64,000 bases of DNA from Leptotrichia sp. oral taxon 847 (GTDB taxonomy: Bacteria; Fusobacteriota; Fusobacteriia; Fusobacteriales; Leptotrichiaceae), in NCBI RefSeq assembly GCF_001553645.1, contig NZ_CP014231.1, positions 2,046,001 to 2,110,000 on the forward strand, read 5' to 3'. The notes below the pieces were generated by a model. The model searched no databases and had not been told where the DNA came from. It saw only the letters and a program-made list of their open reading frames with translations. Both the position numbers and the translations under genes were made by a program. Below are positions 18,309-27,341 of the stretch, piece by piece. The number at the start of each line of letters is the position of its first letter. Position 1 is the first letter of the stretch.

Positions 18309-18742
18309 TATAGAGATGACAGTGCTTCGATGAAACCAGAAATTGCTTTTGAAAAAGGCATTTCACCAAAAGGGGAACACGATGATTTAATTAAACATAT
18401 TCGTGGACAGAGGGGGGATTTTGCGTCTACTTCTTCAAATTTTGATATTAGTGATGGTTTTGCTGAAAAAATGGGTAGAACTACATAATAGATACTGATG
18501 GGGGAATAGATACTGCAAAATTTTTTGGAAAAATACATCTTTTTCTGGAACAAAAAGAATTTTCTATTTTTAATGAAATAAAAAATACAGAAATAAAAAG
18601 TGCTTGGAATAATAATGATTTTAAGCTAACAAATTCTGTAAGGAGTATTTGGGAAGGAACTTCATCAAGTGATGTAAAAATAAGAGGATACATGAATGAT
18701 AAAACTTTAGCATATCCATTGTACGAAGGAGGTATAAAATGA
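18309..18742 (+). pseudogene. ADP-ribosyltransferase toxin domain, 5'-truncated and frameshifted
   Basis: Two frames join into one R-S-E class mono-ADP-ribosyltransferase domain. Frame one (18309-18488) gives YRDDSASMKPEIAFEKGISP, then HDDLIKHI and FASTSSNFDISDGFA, which carry the NAD-binding Arg and the STS motif. Frame two (from ~18479) gives YIIDTDGGIDTAKFFGK and LEQKEFSI, the IDT-GGID core and the catalytic Glu region, then a tail ending AYPLYEGG. A single-base indel near 18466-18485 separates them. No N-terminal delivery region or start is present. The stop at 18740-18742 overlaps the next ATG (ATGA), as in toxin-immunity pairs. Similar domains tip polymorphic and contact-dependent toxins. 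Confidence 0.65.
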
Positions 18743-19128
18743 AAATGAAATTCTATTATTATATAAGTAAAAATGGAGAATTATGGGGAGAATTCTGTAG
18801 TATTATTAACGGAGAAAAATATAATATAGGTTATTCTGTATTTCTTAGTAGGAAATTAACTGAAATAAAATCTGAGGGAATAGACTATTTTCTAAAAGAA
18901 ATAGAAAAAATAAAGAATGGTGAAAAAGAATGTGTTGAGGGCTATGGAGAAACATTAGATTTTTTTATATTCAAAGACAGAGTAGATTTTATAGATTGGT
19001 TTGGAGACTATGATAATTGGAGTTGTACAATAGAAGAATTTACAAAAGCTTTATTAGGAAAAAAGAAATTTTTAAAAATGCCACGAGACATAAGTAGTTA
19101 TCTGGAAGTTGAAATAAATGATTTATAG
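18739..19128 (+). CDS. putative immunity protein for the adjacent ADP-ribosyltransferase toxin remnant
   Basis: 129 aa, soluble and acidic-aromatic: MKFYYYISKNGELWGEF, FIDWFGDYDNWSCTIEEF. The ATG overlaps the toxin stop codon by ATGA and has GAAGGAGG upstream, so it was translated coupled to the toxin. Size, coupling and gene order match immunity proteins of polymorphic toxins; I do not recognise a named Imm family. With the toxin broken, it could still protect against kin carrying an intact version. Confidence 0.65.
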   Translation: MKMKFYYYISKNGELWGEFCSIINGEKYNIGYSVFLSRKLTEIKSEGIDYFLKEIEKIKNGEKECVEGYGETLDFFIFKDRVDFIDWFGDYDNWSCTIEEFTKALLGKKKFLKMPRDISSYLEVEINDL

Positions 19129-19176
19129 AATTATAGTTCGAGTTAGACAAGAAAAGGAGCGGCAATTCTTGAATAG

Positions 19177-19451
19177 GGGTCTGATGGAGTATTTCAAGTT
19201 CCTAAAAATGTGACAAAACCTTTAAAAAGTTTACACTCTTGAAACTCTTTCCCCAAAAATTTTATATGTTTTTTTCTAGCAGAAGTCATGCATATGAAAA
19301 TACAACAACTCTGTTATTACCTCAATTTAATTTGCCAGTAATACCTTTATTAGAATACAAAACAGTACCATTATTAGAATATAAGCCAGATTATATAAAT
19401 AATATACAAAATATAATTCAAAAACAACAAATGAAAATACCTACAAAATAA
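19177..19451 (+). pseudogene. toxin-cassette debris
   Basis: Two short open pieces lie here. One reads SDGVFQVPKNVTKPLKS before a stop. The second, open from ~19239 to 19451, contains FSSRSHAYENTTTLLLPQ, then a duplicated PLLEYK unit and a basic C-terminus. Neither has a convincing ribosome binding site. Base composition and position between two immunity-type genes suggest remnants of another toxin C-terminus, replaced by recombination. The family is not recognised. Confidence 0.35.
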
Positions 19452-19469
19452 TAGGAAGGGGATATCAAA

Positions 19470-20021
19470 ATGTCAGAATATAGAACAGTATCAGCAGCAG
19501 CAATGTTAGGAACATATGAAGATTTTTTAGAATTATTTGAAAAAGGATATGAAGATAAAGAAAGTGTCTTAAAAAGTAATATTTTATATGATGCCTTAAG
19601 AAATAATAATGACGAAGCACGTTATAAAATATCAATTTTTTTAATAAATAAAGGTGCTAATATTAAATACAGAACAAAGGAAGGAACTACTTTATTTTTC
19701 CCTTTATTTGAAAGTGGAGGGAATGATATAGCTGGAACAATAGAATTATGCAGAATTTTTTTAGAAAAAGGAGCAGATATAACAGCATTATACAAACCAG
19801 ACAGAATTGTAGTTTTTAAAAATATTTTTAATTACTTTGTCGATGAAAACAAAATGATTCCGTTATATAAATTAATCTTTTCTCAACCGGGATTACAATT
19901 ATTAGTAAAAGATAAATGGGGGTTAACAGCTTTAGAATTTGTTAAAAGGTGTCAGAAACCAATAGCAGTGAAAATGATGGAAGATTATGTAAAAAAATAT
20001 AATCTAAAAGAAAATAGTTAG
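19470..20021 (+). CDS. ankyrin-repeat protein, possible immunity protein
   Basis: 183 aa. Ankyrin-like helices are visible: FLINKGANIKYRTKEGTTLFFPLFESG, then CRIFLEKGADITALYK, then LLVKDKWGLTALEFVKRC. There is no signal peptide. AGGAAGGGG precedes the ATG. Ankyrin proteins of this size frequently follow polymorphic toxin tips as immunity proteins, and the surrounding debris supports that reading here. The cognate toxin is not present. It is terminated by a clear stem-loop. Confidence 0.7.
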   Translation: MSEYRTVSAAAMLGTYEDFLELFEKGYEDKESVLKSNILYDALRNNNDEARYKISIFLINKGANIKYRTKEGTTLFFPLFESGGNDIAGTIELCRIFLEKGADITALYKPDRIVVFKNIFNYFVDENKMIPLYKLIFSQPGLQLLVKDKWGLTALEFVKRCQKPIAVKMMEDYVKKYNLKENS

Positions 20022-20030
20022 AATTTTTAG

Positions 20031-20064
20031 ATAACCGTTGTTGTAAAAGACAGCGGTTATTTTT
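20031..20064 (+). terminator. terminator after the ankyrin gene
   Basis: ATAACCGTTGT (20031-20041) pairs with ACAGCGGTTAT (20050-20060), with one G-U pair, followed by TTTT. A further small palindrome, AAGCCTACCTAGGCTT, lies at ~20091-20106. Confidence 0.7.
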
Positions 20065-20234
20065 AATTTATTATGTTTAATGTTGGAAATAAGCCTACCT
20101 AGGCTTTTATATTCTAAATTGAAAAAAATATTAAAAATTTGTCATACTTTTGTCAAAAAAATATGATATAATAGAAAAAAATTTTTTAAAATGAAACTTT
20201 TGTTTATAATAGTTTTATTTGAGAAAGGAAAGTG

Positions 20235-21506
20235 ATGTTTAAAACGTTTTTTGATATTAAGATTATTAATGTAAGTATATTATTTTGTTTTATGGAAACT
20301 TTGAGCTATGGAATTAATGTTGATGACGTGATTTCACAGTATGAAAAAAATTCTTATACAACCAAGATAAACGAAGTTAATATGAAAACTTATGACATAA
20401 AAGACAAAGCTTTAAAAAATGGTGACTGGAATGAAATTAAAGTAACTTCTGATAGTAACTATACATTACACGGAGATTCTGATGGTTTAACTATGGAAAA
20501 TAATGTGAAATACGGAATGCTTTATTACAAAAATGGGTATAATTTTAGAAATAAAAAGGTTACAGAAAATAAAATAGGGGTTTCTAAAGAGTTAAATGAT
20601 TATTTCGGGTATAGCGACAATAAATATAATAAAAGTACTAATGATATTTCAAGAAATATTCAAAAAATAAATAATGAGACTACTAAAAATTCTGAAATTA
20701 GGGATTTAATTGATTTGTATAAAGATTATAAAAATAAAGAAAAAGAAATCGAGCAGGAAAAATTGACGCTGGAAGATAGTAAAAGAGATTATGCCATTCA
20801 ATCAGAAAAATGGAATTTGGGAACGACAACGCTTTATGATTTTGAGCTGGCAAAAACAGAATATGAAAATTCCCAGTTAAAATGTGAAAATCTTGAAAGA
20901 GAGTTAAAGATTTTGGGAGAAAAATTTATGATTTATAATGTGAAATTGCCTGAAAAAAGCGAACTTGAAGATTTGAAAAAGGTTGAATTAAAAAAAGAGG
21001 ATTTTTATGATTTGAGATTGTCGGAAGCGGAGTCGATTGAGTTAAATAGCAAGCTAAATGACGAAAAATTGAGAAAGGAATCAATAGATTATAAGTATCC
21101 AAAATTGACGGCGGACGTTGGATATTCATTAAAAAATCATTCAGTTGTATTTGGTCTTGGTGTTACTAAAACATTTAAAAGGTATAATGATACGATTGAA
21201 GATTTGAAAAATGAAAAAGAAAAATTGGAACTACAGTATGCGCAGAAAAAAAATGAGCTATTATCAAATGTAGGACAGCAAATGATAACTTATACAACTT
21301 ATGAAACCAATGAAATAACAGCTGAAAACACTATGAACATCACAAAGAGAAACTCTGAAATTTATGCGAAAAAATATGAATTGGGAGTTGATACTTTTGA
21401 AAACTATGTGGAAAAAAGAAATGAGTACAGAAAAGCTGTAAAAGATTATGAAAAAGCTAAAAATGAACTTGCGGCATTTACGAAAAAGATAAAATATTAT
21501 AAATAA
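20235..21506 (+). CDS. TolC-like outer membrane efflux component
   Basis: 423 aa from the ATG at 20235 (a GTG one codon earlier is also open). The N-terminus has a signal-like hydrophobic stretch, ILFCFMETLSYG. The rest is long heptad-rich helices with beta-strand interruptions, e.g. KEIEQEKLTLEDSKRDYAIQSEKWNLGTTTLYDFELAKTEYENSQ and the repeat-like YAKKYELGVDTFENYVEKRNEYRKA. The G-x-x-t-x-x-d-x-E-A pattern in both halves is that of TolC/outer membrane factor proteins. It is followed by a MacA-like adaptor and MacB, which together would make a tripartite exporter across both membranes. Confidence 0.8.
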   Translation: MFKTFFDIKIINVSILFCFMETLSYGINVDDVISQYEKNSYTTKINEVNMKTYDIKDKALKNGDWNEIKVTSDSNYTLHGDSDGLTMENNVKYGMLYYKNGYNFRNKKVTENKIGVSKELNDYFGYSDNKYNKSTNDISRNIQKINNETTKNSEIRDLIDLYKDYKNKEKEIEQEKLTLEDSKRDYAIQSEKWNLGTTTLYDFELAKTEYENSQLKCENLERELKILGEKFMIYNVKLPEKSELEDLKKVELKKEDFYDLRLSEAESIELNSKLNDEKLRKESIDYKYPKLTADVGYSLKNHSVVFGLGVTKTFKRYNDTIEDLKNEKEKLELQYAQKKNELLSNVGQQMITYTTYETNEITAENTMNITKRNSEIYAKKYELGVDTFENYVEKRNEYRKAVKDYEKAKNELAAFTKKIKYYK

Positions 21507-21527
21507 TACAAAAAAAGAGGTGATTTT

Positions 21528-22844
21528 GTGAAAGGAAGTTATATTTTGAATAAAAAAAATATTATGAAAATATTGTCAATTTTTATTATTTTATCATTTC
21601 TTTTAATTAGTTGTGGTAAAAAAGAAGCTGCTTTGGAATATGAAGTAACGAAAGTAGGTGTTGGAGATATAGAACTTTCGGTGTCAAAAACGGGACAAGT
21701 CGTGTCTGAAAATGAAGTGTCGGTGTACACGAGTTCCAGCCAAAGAGTAAAAGATGTATTTTTTAAAACAGGTGATAATGTAAAAAAAGGAGATGTAGTC
21801 GTAACATTTTATCCAGCTGATAAAAATGAAACTTTGAGAAAAATCCAGATGAAAAATTTGGAAATTAAAAAATATGAAAGAAATTTGGCAGACGCTAGAC
21901 GTTCACTTGGAAGAAAAAGAGAGTCAAAAAGTATAGAAGTTCAACAAAAATCAAGAGATTTGCATAATGCTCAGGAGTTGTACAAAGTCGGCGGGGAAAC
22001 AAGAGTTAATGTAGATGATGCAAAAAAGGCGCTAAGAACATCTAGAATTGAATTGGATACGGCTGACAGCGAAGAAAGAGCTAATATAGAAGACGCAAGA
22101 ACATCATTAAAGACTGCAAAATTGGAACTAGCGACATTGCAAGAAGATATGACGCTTATAAAAAATGAAATAACAAGTCCAGTAGATGGAGTTATTACAG
22201 AGATGACTGCCGATGAAAATTATAAAGTAAACACTGAAACAACTTTATTTAAGGTATCAGATTCCAAAAATATGAAAGTGGAAGTGAGCTTATCAGACAC
22301 GCAAGTGAAAGATATAGAAGTGGGACAAAGAGTAGAAATTACATCAGATGCATTGCCTAAAGGAGAAAAAGTAGAAGGATATGTATCACAAATTTCAGGA
22401 GTGGCTAAAAAAAGTGAGAACTTAGATGAAAGTAATACGACTGTTACTATAAAAATGAACGATACAAAAAATTTAAGACCAGGAACTACAATAAGTGCCA
22501 CAATTTTTTATAAAGAAAGAAAAAATGTTATAAAAATTCCGTATAGCGCAGTAATAAACGAAAATGGAAAATATTTTGTGTTTGTAGTTGGAAAGGATAA
22601 AAAAATTAAAAAAAGAGAAGTAAAAGTGGGAATCAGTGATGAAACTTATTATGAAGTAACTTCCGGATTAAGCTTGGGAGATAACATAATTTCTATTGTT
22701 GACGAAACATTAAAAGATGGTCAGAAAATAAAAATTGCTGATCCTAAAAAACCTAGAAAAGATAACAAAAAAATAATAAAACAACAAAATGTAGAAAGTG
22801 TACCAGCAGGTGATGCAGCACCAGGAGGTCCAGGACCTATGTAA
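21528..22844 (+). CDS. macA: MacA-like periplasmic adaptor lipoprotein (HlyD family)
   Basis: 438 aa from the GTG at 21528 with AGAGGTGA upstream. Lipobox LLISC puts the lipidated Cys at 29. A biotinyl-lipoyl-like half (VKDVFFKTGDNVKKGDVVVTF) leads into a ~100-residue coiled-coil hairpin (residues ~105-210). The second lipoyl half (ITSPVDGVITEMTA), beta-barrel (GQRVEITSDALPKGEKVEGYVSQI) and membrane-proximal domains follow. The C-terminal ~40 residues are a Lys- then Gly/Pro-rich tail. It lies 21 nt after the TolC-like gene and 45 nt before macB's ATPase gene, so one operon is likely. Confidence 0.92.
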   Translation: MKGSYILNKKNIMKILSIFIILSFLLISCGKKEAALEYEVTKVGVGDIELSVSKTGQVVSENEVSVYTSSSQRVKDVFFKTGDNVKKGDVVVTFYPADKNETLRKIQMKNLEIKKYERNLADARRSLGRKRESKSIEVQQKSRDLHNAQELYKVGGETRVNVDDAKKALRTSRIELDTADSEERANIEDARTSLKTAKLELATLQEDMTLIKNEITSPVDGVITEMTADENYKVNTETTLFKVSDSKNMKVEVSLSDTQVKDIEVGQRVEITSDALPKGEKVEGYVSQISGVAKKSENLDESNTTVTIKMNDTKNLRPGTTISATIFYKERKNVIKIPYSAVINENGKYFVFVVGKDKKIKKREVKVGISDETYYEVTSGLSLGDNIISIVDETLKDGQKIKIADPKKPRKDNKKIIKQQNVESVPAGDAAPGGPGPM

Positions 22845-22889
22845 AATTATATGAAAAAATTTAAAATCTGATAAAGGAATTATAAATCT

Positions 22890-23582
22890 ATGATAGATGT
22901 AAAAGATGTTGTAAAGACATATAAAAATGGAAATTTGGAATTGACTGTATTAAAAGGACTTAATCTATCGGTCAAAAAAGGAGAGTATGTCGCATTTATG
23001 GGACCAAGTGGAAGTGGAAAATCTACTCTTATGAATATTTTGGGCTGTCTTGACAGTCTGACTTCAGGAACATATATTTTGGACGGTCAAGATGTTTCTA
23101 GAATAAAAGGCGATGCACTGGCAAAAGTGAGAAATGAAAAAATTGGATTTGTGTTTCAGACTTTTAATTTGCTTCCCAAAATGAACGCTGTTGAAAATGT
23201 TGCACTTCCAGCGCTTTATGCAGGGGTAAAAAAGTCAGAAAGAATGAGAAGGGCGATAGAAGCACTTGAAAGTGTAGGACTGGGAGATAGAATTCACCAT
23301 AAGCCAAATGAAATGTCTGGAGGGCAAAGACAAAGGGTTGCAATTGCAAGAGCCATCATTAATAGTCCAAATATACTTTTGGCAGATGAGCCAACTGGAA
23401 ATCTGGATTCCAAATCGACTGAAGAAATTTTGGAAATTTTTAAAAAATTAAACGATAAAGGGACAACGATTGTTATGGTAACTCACGAAGAAGATGTCGC
23501 CGAGCATTGTAAAAGAATTATTAGATTAAAGGATGGCGTAATTGAAAAAGATGAAATTGTCGTAAACCGGAGAGGAGTGTAA
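22890..23582 (+). CDS. macB: MacB-type ABC transporter, ATP-binding protein
   Basis: 230 aa. Walker [10 protein letters not shown] at 38-46, Q-loop FVFQTFNLLPKMNAVENVALP, signature MSGGQRQR, Walker B ILLADEPTGNLDSKS, switch VTHEEDVAEHCKR. These strings are diagnostic of the LolD/MacB/FtsE branch. In Escherichia coli MacB the ATPase and membrane parts are fused; here they are separate polypeptides, as is common in Firmicutes and Fusobacteria. The stop codon directly abuts the permease ATG. Confidence 0.95.
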   Translation: MIDVKDVVKTYKNGNLELTVLKGLNLSVKKGEYVAFMGPSGSGKSTLMNILGCLDSLTSGTYILDGQDVSRIKGDALAKVRNEKIGFVFQTFNLLPKMNAVENVALPALYAGVKKSERMRRAIEALESVGLGDRIHHKPNEMSGGQRQRVAIARAIINSPNILLADEPTGNLDSKSTEEILEIFKKLNDKGTTIVMVTHEEDVAEHCKRIIRLKDGVIEKDEIVVNRRGV

Positions 23583-24797
23583 ATGGATTTTTTGGAATCG
23601 CTAAAGTTGTCTTTATCCAATTTATTTAGTTATAAAGTGAGATCATTTTTGACAATGTTAGGTATAATAATTGGGATTGGAGCGGTTATTATGATGTCTT
23701 CATTGGGAGCTGGAATGAAGCAAAATATAACGGGAGACTTAAATAAGCTGGGAGTGGGAAATTTCAACGTTTCGATTGACACCTCTCCTGGACAAACTTA
23801 TAAAAGCGAAGATCTGATGACAGAAAAAGATATTGAAAATATAAAAAAAATAGAAGAAGTTGAAGCGGTTAGTCCAACTTCCAGTGCTTTTGCCAGAATT
23901 GAGATTGGTGAAAATACAAAAATGTTTATGGGAACGGGAGTTACACAAGATTATTTTAAAATATCAAATTTTACTATAATAAAAGGAAGAAAATTTTTAC
24001 CAAGTGAGTATAGAAAAGATGGAAGATTCATAATAATTGACAGTTCTACAGCAGAGCAGCTGTATCCAGATGAAAACCCAATAGGAAAAAAGGTAACTCT
24101 AAACTTTAAAAAGAACAGATATGAATTAGTCATTGTCGGAGTGTATAAAGATCCCTATTCAAGCCTAAATTTTGGAGGTGGAGGAGGTGCGCCATCGAGC
24201 GGACTTATACCAAACCAGTTTTTAGTGTTTGTCAATGGAGGAGAGCAAAATAAGTTTGAAGAACTTCAAGTAAAGGTGGCTTCTGCAAATTCATTAAATA
24301 TCGCAATGGCGGAAGTTAAAGATTTGATGTCAAGAAGAGGAAGTTCTCCTGACGTATATAATGTGAGATCAGAAAGTTCTGGATTAGATCAATTTAATAA
24401 TATCTTAAATATGGTAACTTTATTTATAAGCGGAGTTGCTGGAATTTCGCTATTTGTCGGTGGAATTGGGGTAATGAACATTATGCTTGTCAGCGTTACC
24501 GAAAGAATAAGGGAAGTTGGCCTAAGAAAAGCATTGGGAGCCAGAACGAAGGACATTCTTGTGCAATTTTTGATTGAAGCGGTAATCTTAACATTTTTTG
24601 GAGGTATAATTGGAGTTATAATTGGGTATTCTTTGGCACTTTTAATTGGTATATTTATTAAGACATCTCCAGTATTAGGTCCAGGTGTAGTGTTTGTATG
24701 TATATTTGTTTCTACAATGTTAGGACTTGTATTTGGAGTTTATCCAGCTAAAAAAGCGGCAAATTTGGAACCTATGGAAGCACTTAGAACGGACTAG
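23583..24797 (+). CDS. MacB-type ABC transporter, permease (FtsX/MacB family)
   Basis: 404 aa. One N-terminal membrane helix (TMLGIIIGIGAVIMMSSLGAGM), a large periplasmic domain (~50-275), and three C-terminal helices containing VAGISLFVGGIGVMNIMLVSVTERIREVGLRKALGA, the FtsX-family signature. Its ATG is contiguous with the stop of the ATPase gene, and GGAGAGGAG within that gene's 3' end is the ribosome binding site. With the adaptor and TolC-like protein it should form a mechanotransmission-type exporter for peptides, lipoproteins or drugs. Confidence 0.94.
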   Translation: MDFLESLKLSLSNLFSYKVRSFLTMLGIIIGIGAVIMMSSLGAGMKQNITGDLNKLGVGNFNVSIDTSPGQTYKSEDLMTEKDIENIKKIEEVEAVSPTSSAFARIEIGENTKMFMGTGVTQDYFKISNFTIIKGRKFLPSEYRKDGRFIIIDSSTAEQLYPDENPIGKKVTLNFKKNRYELVIVGVYKDPYSSLNFGGGGGAPSSGLIPNQFLVFVNGGEQNKFEELQVKVASANSLNIAMAEVKDLMSRRGSSPDVYNVRSESSGLDQFNNILNMVTLFISGVAGISLFVGGIGVMNIMLVSVTERIREVGLRKALGARTKDILVQFLIEAVILTFFGGIIGVIIGYSLALLIGIFIKTSPVLGPGVVFVCIFVSTMLGLVFGVYPAKKAANLEPMEALRTD

Positions 24798-24937
24798 GGA
24801 AATAAATAAGCGTCTTTTTGTTTTTAAGTTAAATTTTAATTAATAAAAAGTTGACTTTTTGGAGTATATGTGGTATTTTTATAGTAGCATTTATGGTAAT
24901 ATTTCTCATAAAAAAATGAATTTTAAGGAGAATAGTT

Positions 24938-25666
24938 ATGACGAAGAATATAGCGGCTTTTTTTGATATAGATGGGACGATTTACAGAGATTCGCTATTA
25001 ATTGAACATTTTAAAATGTTACTGAAATATCAATATATAGATATGACGAGCTGGGAGCTGAAAGTAAAAGAAAAATTTTCTAAATGGGAAAATAGAACTG
25101 GAGATTATGATGATTATTTAGATGAGCTGGTTAGAACGTATACGGAAGCGTTAAAAAATTTTAGCAAAAGTGATATGGATTTTATAGCAAAACGGGTAAT
25201 GGAATTAAAAGGCGACAAAGTCTATCGCTATACAAGGGAAAGACTTTTATTTCATAAAAATGAAAATCATAAGGTCATCATAATTTCTGGGAGTCCAGAT
25301 TTTTTGGTAAGTAAACTTGCCATAAAATATGGAGTCAAGGATTATCGCGCTTCTATTTATAAAGTTAATAAAAATGGAATTTTTACGGGGGAAGTGGTAC
25401 CGATGTGGGATGCCGAAAGCAAGCAAAAAGCAATTTCTGATTTTGTAAAAAAATATAATATTGATTTAAAAAAATCTTACGCTTATGGAGATACGACGGG
25501 TGATTTGACAATGTTTAAGAATGCAGGAAACGCCATTGCTATTAACCCTGCGAAAAAATTACTGGAAAAAATAAAAAAAGATAGAAGTTTAATTGAAAAA
25601 GTGAAGATTATCGTTGAAAGAAAAGATGTCATTTACAGTTTGGATGCAAAAGTTGAAATTTTATAA
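24938..25666 (+). CDS. HAD-IB family phosphatase (SerB-like)
   Basis: 242 aa. HAD motif I is FFDIDGTIYRDS with D10 and D12. Motif II is the Ser in IIISGSPDFLVSKLA, and motif IV is YAYGDTTGDLTMFKNAGNAIAINP. The cap inserted after motif I is helical, as in the PSPase-like IB group. Substrates in this group include phosphoserine and lipid or sugar phosphates, so no precise reaction is assigned. AAGGAG precedes the ATG. The next gene, a lipoprotein, starts 16 nt after it and may be co-transcribed. Confidence 0.9.
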   Translation: MTKNIAAFFDIDGTIYRDSLLIEHFKMLLKYQYIDMTSWELKVKEKFSKWENRTGDYDDYLDELVRTYTEALKNFSKSDMDFIAKRVMELKGDKVYRYTRERLLFHKNENHKVIIISGSPDFLVSKLAIKYGVKDYRASIYKVNKNGIFTGEVVPMWDAESKQKAISDFVKKYNIDLKKSYAYGDTTGDLTMFKNAGNAIAINPAKKLLEKIKKDRSLIEKVKIIVERKDVIYSLDAKVEIL

Positions 25667-25682
25667 AACGGAGGAAAAGGCG

Positions 25683-26672
25683 ATGAAAAGATATATTTGT
25701 GTAGGAGTATTGGCATTATTAATTGTAGTTTCATGTGGAAATAGACAAAAAGATGAAAATAAAAATAAAAAAGATAAAGTGAAAGTAACTTATGTGAAAG
25801 ATGATTTAAACTCTGATAAAATTTCAAAATATACAGAGTATGTAAGAATAAGTGAAGTGCCTAATTCAGACGAATGGCTTATGTTATTCGATAAAATTGA
25901 TGAGAATGAATTTAAGGATAAAAATGGTGAAGTTGTAAAAAGTTTAAAAGGCATAAATTCCATAAGAGATATAAAAAGTTCGGTTAAATTATTGGGAAAT
26001 CAAATAAGAGATTTGGGGGAAGTAATTCAAAGAAATCCAAAATTTGAGACAATTGACAAAAATGGAGAAAATCTTTTAAAATCGCTTGTTGAAGAACAAA
26101 AAGTATTAAATGAGATAGACGACTATTTTGAAAAAGGTGAATATAGAGCTGATAATTTGGAAAGAGTAAAAGAGCTTAATGACAAATATAAATTAGTTTC
26201 GCAGACAAGAAAAGAAAATGATAAGATTTTGGCAGCTTCATTACAAGAAATGTCGAGTACGATAAATAAAAAATTATCAGAAAAATTTAGTAAAAATAAT
26301 AAAAAAGTTAAATTAAACGTTGTACAATTTGTTGATGCCATAAATAAATTTTCAGATGCAGCATTTTCAAAAGATAATCTAAACTATGATGAAACTGAAC
26401 TTGCGAATTTGGAAAAATTAAATGAAGAAATAAAAAAATCCTATAAAAATATTTCGACTTTGACTTATGAAGACGCTAAAAAAGAACATGTAAGCAAAGA
26501 AAGCTATGAAAAAATTAAGCAAAGTGCTAAGGTATTAACAGAGAGCGTGGACGGTATGATAAAATCCATAAAAGTTAAAAATATAGAAGGAGTAGTCAAA
26601 AATGCAAGTAATATTTTGGGAAATGAAACAGATTTAAAAAATATTTACGGAACATTAATGATGAAAGAGTAA
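25683..26672 (+). CDS. lipoprotein, YiiG/DUF3829-like
   Basis: 329 aa from the ATG at 25683 (GGAGGAAAA upstream); an open frame reaching back into the HAD gene lacks its own ribosome binding site. Lipobox VVSC gives lipidated C18, followed by a Lys-rich spacer. The remainder is almost entirely helical, with KYTEYVRISEVPNSDEW near residue 55 and a C-terminal region rich in KLNEEIKKSYKN-type heptads. This layout is that of DUF3829 lipoproteins of unknown function. The family assignment is tentative. Confidence 0.75.
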   Translation: MKRYICVGVLALLIVVSCGNRQKDENKNKKDKVKVTYVKDDLNSDKISKYTEYVRISEVPNSDEWLMLFDKIDENEFKDKNGEVVKSLKGINSIRDIKSSVKLLGNQIRDLGEVIQRNPKFETIDKNGENLLKSLVEEQKVLNEIDDYFEKGEYRADNLERVKELNDKYKLVSQTRKENDKILAASLQEMSSTINKKLSEKFSKNNKKVKLNVVQFVDAINKFSDAAFSKDNLNYDETELANLEKLNEEIKKSYKNISTLTYEDAKKEHVSKESYEKIKQSAKVLTESVDGMIKSIKVKNIEGVVKNASNILGNETDLKNIYGTLMMKE

Positions 26673-26679
26673 TTTTTTT

Positions 26680-26709
26680 ACAGGAGATAAATTTTTCTCC
26701 TGTATTTTT
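26680..26709 (+). terminator. terminator after the DUF3829-like gene
   Basis: ACAGGAGA (26680-26687) and TCTCCTGT (26696-26703) form an 8-bp perfect stem with an 8-nt loop and ATTTTT tail. Confidence 0.7.
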
Positions 26710-26764
26710 AGTAAATGGAGTACGATAATTGATAGTGGACAAAGTAAAATATTTACGTAGAGTT

Positions 26765-26810
26765 TATAAGAGGAAATGGTGGTCCTTTTCTCTTTATGTA
26801 AAAAAGTAAA
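26765..26810 (+). repeat. terminal fragment of the dispersed hairpin repeat
   Basis: ATAAGAGGAAATGGTGGTCC followed by TTTTCTCTTTATG matches the distal end hairpin of the long copies (for example 45892-45930). Only ~45 bp remain. Confidence 0.6.
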
Positions 26811-26853
26811 AAAATGTTATTTTGTCAATTTTGTAGAAGAGAGGAGAAAAAAA

Positions 26854-27180
26854 TTGTTCGGAAAAAGTAATTCTAATTTTACAGAATATATACCGATAAA
26901 TATCACTGATGAAACAGAATTCGAGATTATTTCCAATCCAAATACTTCTTGCAGCAATTTGCTGCTTACAGGGGAGTTTAATTCTGACGGGAATGTCATG
27001 CTTAATGCAAAATTCTGTGCAAAGGAAACAAATGTTAAAATCGCAACAATAGTATTAAAAATTATAGATTCTGATAAAGAATTAAACTTGTTTCCAAAAT
27101 CAGCAATTGAGATTAAAAAATTAGAAGTGGTAGGAAGTGGAGAAGTAAAATTCAAAGTTGTAATTTCGTTTAATTTTTAG
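26854..27180 (+). CDS. hypothetical protein, 108 aa
   Basis: I place the start at TTG 26854 because GAGGAG lies 7 nt upstream; the frame is open further upstream, but that part is repeat-derived. The protein is beta-rich and soluble: FTEYIPINITDETEFEIISNPNTSCSNLLLTGEF, then VKIATIVLKIIDSDKELNLFP and VKFKVVISFNF. There is no signal peptide or membrane segment. I do not recognise a family. A terminator follows 20 nt downstream, and the neighbours give no clear functional clue. Confidence 0.6.
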   Translation: MFGKSNSNFTEYIPINITDETEFEIISNPNTSCSNLLLTGEFNSDGNVMLNAKFCAKETNVKIATIVLKIIDSDKELNLFPKSAIEIKKLEVVGSGEVKFKVVISFNF

Positions 27181-27199
27181 GAAATTATTAAATAAAATA

Positions 27200-27233
27200 A
27201 AATCACAGTCTTAGAATGATTGTGATTTTTTTT
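27200..27233 (+). terminator. intrinsic terminator
   Basis: AAATCACAGTC and GATTGTGATTT form an 11-bp stem (with a G-U pair) ending in a run of Ts. A near-identical hairpin follows the aldolase gene at ~29247. Confidence 0.7.
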
Positions 27234-27341
27234 AAATAACTAGTTTAATTTTATTACGATAATGTTATTTAGGTTATTGGAGAGTATTCCAAATTTTTTA
27301 TGAATGTATATACAAATAAAGAAATATAAAAATTTTCTAGT

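Noticed and set aside
26776-26853. N-terminal extension of the 108-aa hypothetical protein
   Set aside because: This part is a fragment of the dispersed repeat plus filler; GAGGAG directly before TTG 26854 marks the real start.
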